Source: an uncultured Alphaproteobacteria bacterium
GTDB lineage: Bacteria > Pseudomonadota > Alphaproteobacteria > UBA2966 > CAIVPW01
Reading direction: 5' to 3'
Assembly: GCA_903907895.1 (NCBI GenBank)
Contig: CAIVPW010000112.1
Location: 1-37,646, forward strand
DNA: 37,646 bases
Positions 37,128-37,646 of this stretch are shown piece by piece (the first letter of the stretch is position 1; every line of letters starts with the position of its first letter). The translations under genes were made by a program, and so were the position numbers. The notes beneath the pieces are model-generated. The model saw nothing but the letters and a program-made list of their open reading frames with translations, did no database searches and was not told where the DNA came from.

Positions 37128-37646
37128 ATGTCCGCATCCTCCGTCTCCGCCAATCTTGCCGAGGTGCGCCGGCGCGTGCGCCAGGCGGCCGAGGCCAACG
37201 GCCGCATAAGCGCCGACGTCACGCTCGTTGCGGTGTCGAAAACCCACCCCGTGGAGGGCGTGCGCGAAGCGATTGCCAACGGCCAGCGTCACTTCGGCGA
37301 GAACCGCGTGCAGGAGGCGGAGGGAAAGTTTCCCGCACTGCGAGCAGAAACGCCCGACCTGGTTCTGCACTTGATCGGCCCCCTGCAGACCAACAAGGTG
37401 CGTCAGGCGGTGGCGCTGTTCGATGTCATCGAGACGCTCGATCGTCCAAAGCTTGCCCACGCACTCGCCGAAGAAATGCGCCGCGCCGAGCGGCGCGTCT
37501 CGTGTCTGGTCGAGGTCAATATCGGTGCCGAAGCGCAAAAGGCGGGCGTCGCGGTACACGAACTCGGAGAATTTCTCGCGCTCTGTAAGCAGCTCGCCTT
37601 GCCCATTGCCGGTCTGATGTGCATCCCCCCTCACGACGAACAGCCG
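37128..37646 (+). CDS. YggS/PLPBP-family pyridoxal phosphate homeostasis protein, 5' part (cut by window edge)
   Basis: The first 173 codons of a gene running off the right edge. The protein begins MSASSVSANLAEVRRRV, has the PLP-binding lysine K38 in VAVSKTH, and the family segments HFGENRVQEAEGK and LIGPLQTNKV and VEVNIGAEAQKAG. These non-enzymatic PLP carriers regulate vitamin B6 and amino-acid balance. Divergent from the ThiE-like gene with 67 bp between starts. Confidence 0.93.
   Translation, partial: MSASSVSANLAEVRRRVRQAAEANGRISADVTLVAVSKTHPVEGVREAIANGQRHFGENRVQEAEGKFPALRAETPDLVLHLIGPLQTNKVRQAVALFDVIETLDRPKLAHALAEEMRRAERRVSCLVEVNIGAEAQKAGVAVHELGEFLALCKQLALPIAGLMCIPPHDEQP

Overview
The window is ordinary, gene-dense, high-GC chromosomal DNA of an alphaproteobacterium, probably Rhodospirillales-like. 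This is an inference from protein style and gene order, not from a marker gene. Supporting points are the neighbourhood maf-aroE-coaE-dnaQ-secB-Tim44 on one side and hemE-hemH-hemJ-rho / mnmE-mnmG-rsmG-parA-parB on the other, which is the layout around the replication origin in many alphaproteobacteria, plus a SecB protein, HemJ, a DUF3576 lipoprotein and a 16-strand-type outer-membrane porin. No IS element, phage gene, CRISPR array, tRNA or rRNA was seen.

Layout. Positions 1-3124: edge of a DUF2244 membrane protein, nth (endonuclease III), a proline-rich lipoprotein and an EI24/CysZ-like membrane protein on the minus strand, then a PfkB-family sugar/adenosine kinase. Positions 3121-7557: a tightly overlapping minus-strand histidine operon, hisB-DUF2628-hisH-GNAT-hisA-hisF-hisE-HIT. 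Positions 7793-9660: hslV-hslU. Positions 9698-12226: DUF2061 protein, a small uncharacterised protein with its own promoter-like AT island, Smr-domain protein, Tim44-domain protein, secB. Positions 12228-15010: minus-strand maf-aroE-coaE-dnaQ. Positions 15011-15289: an AT-containing non-coding gap at which gene polarity flips, the best oriC candidate. Positions 15290-19259: hemE-hemH-hemJ and rho, followed by a bidirectional terminator. Positions 19340-23933: minus-strand operon DUF255 thioredoxin-fold protein, O6-methylguanine methyltransferase, TPR-sulfotransferase. Positions 23966-29994: [2Fe-2S] ferredoxin, mnmE, mnmG, rsmG, parA, parB, with two near-perfect parS sites inside rsmG. Positions 30005-34681: minus-strand DUF3576 lipoprotein, leuS, lptE, holA. 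Positions 35005-36375: porin and terminator. Positions 36443-37646: thiamine-phosphate-synthase-like protein and the start of a YggS/PLPBP gene.

How it fits together. The strongest system-level signal is the chromosome replication/segregation locus: genes are transcribed away from the 15.15 kb gap on both sides, and the ParABS module (parA, parB, two parS) lies about 12-15 kb to one side, as expected for an alphaproteobacterial origin region. The rest is core metabolism (histidine, haem, shikimate, tRNA modification, translation), proteolysis and envelope biogenesis (SecB, LptE, Tim44, lipoproteins, porin). I found no clearly novel multi-gene defence or biosynthetic system. The least explained items are the small protein at 9976-10224, the proline-rich lipoprotein at 906-1397, the GNAT protein embedded in the his operon, and the DUF255/MGMT/sulfotransferase operon.
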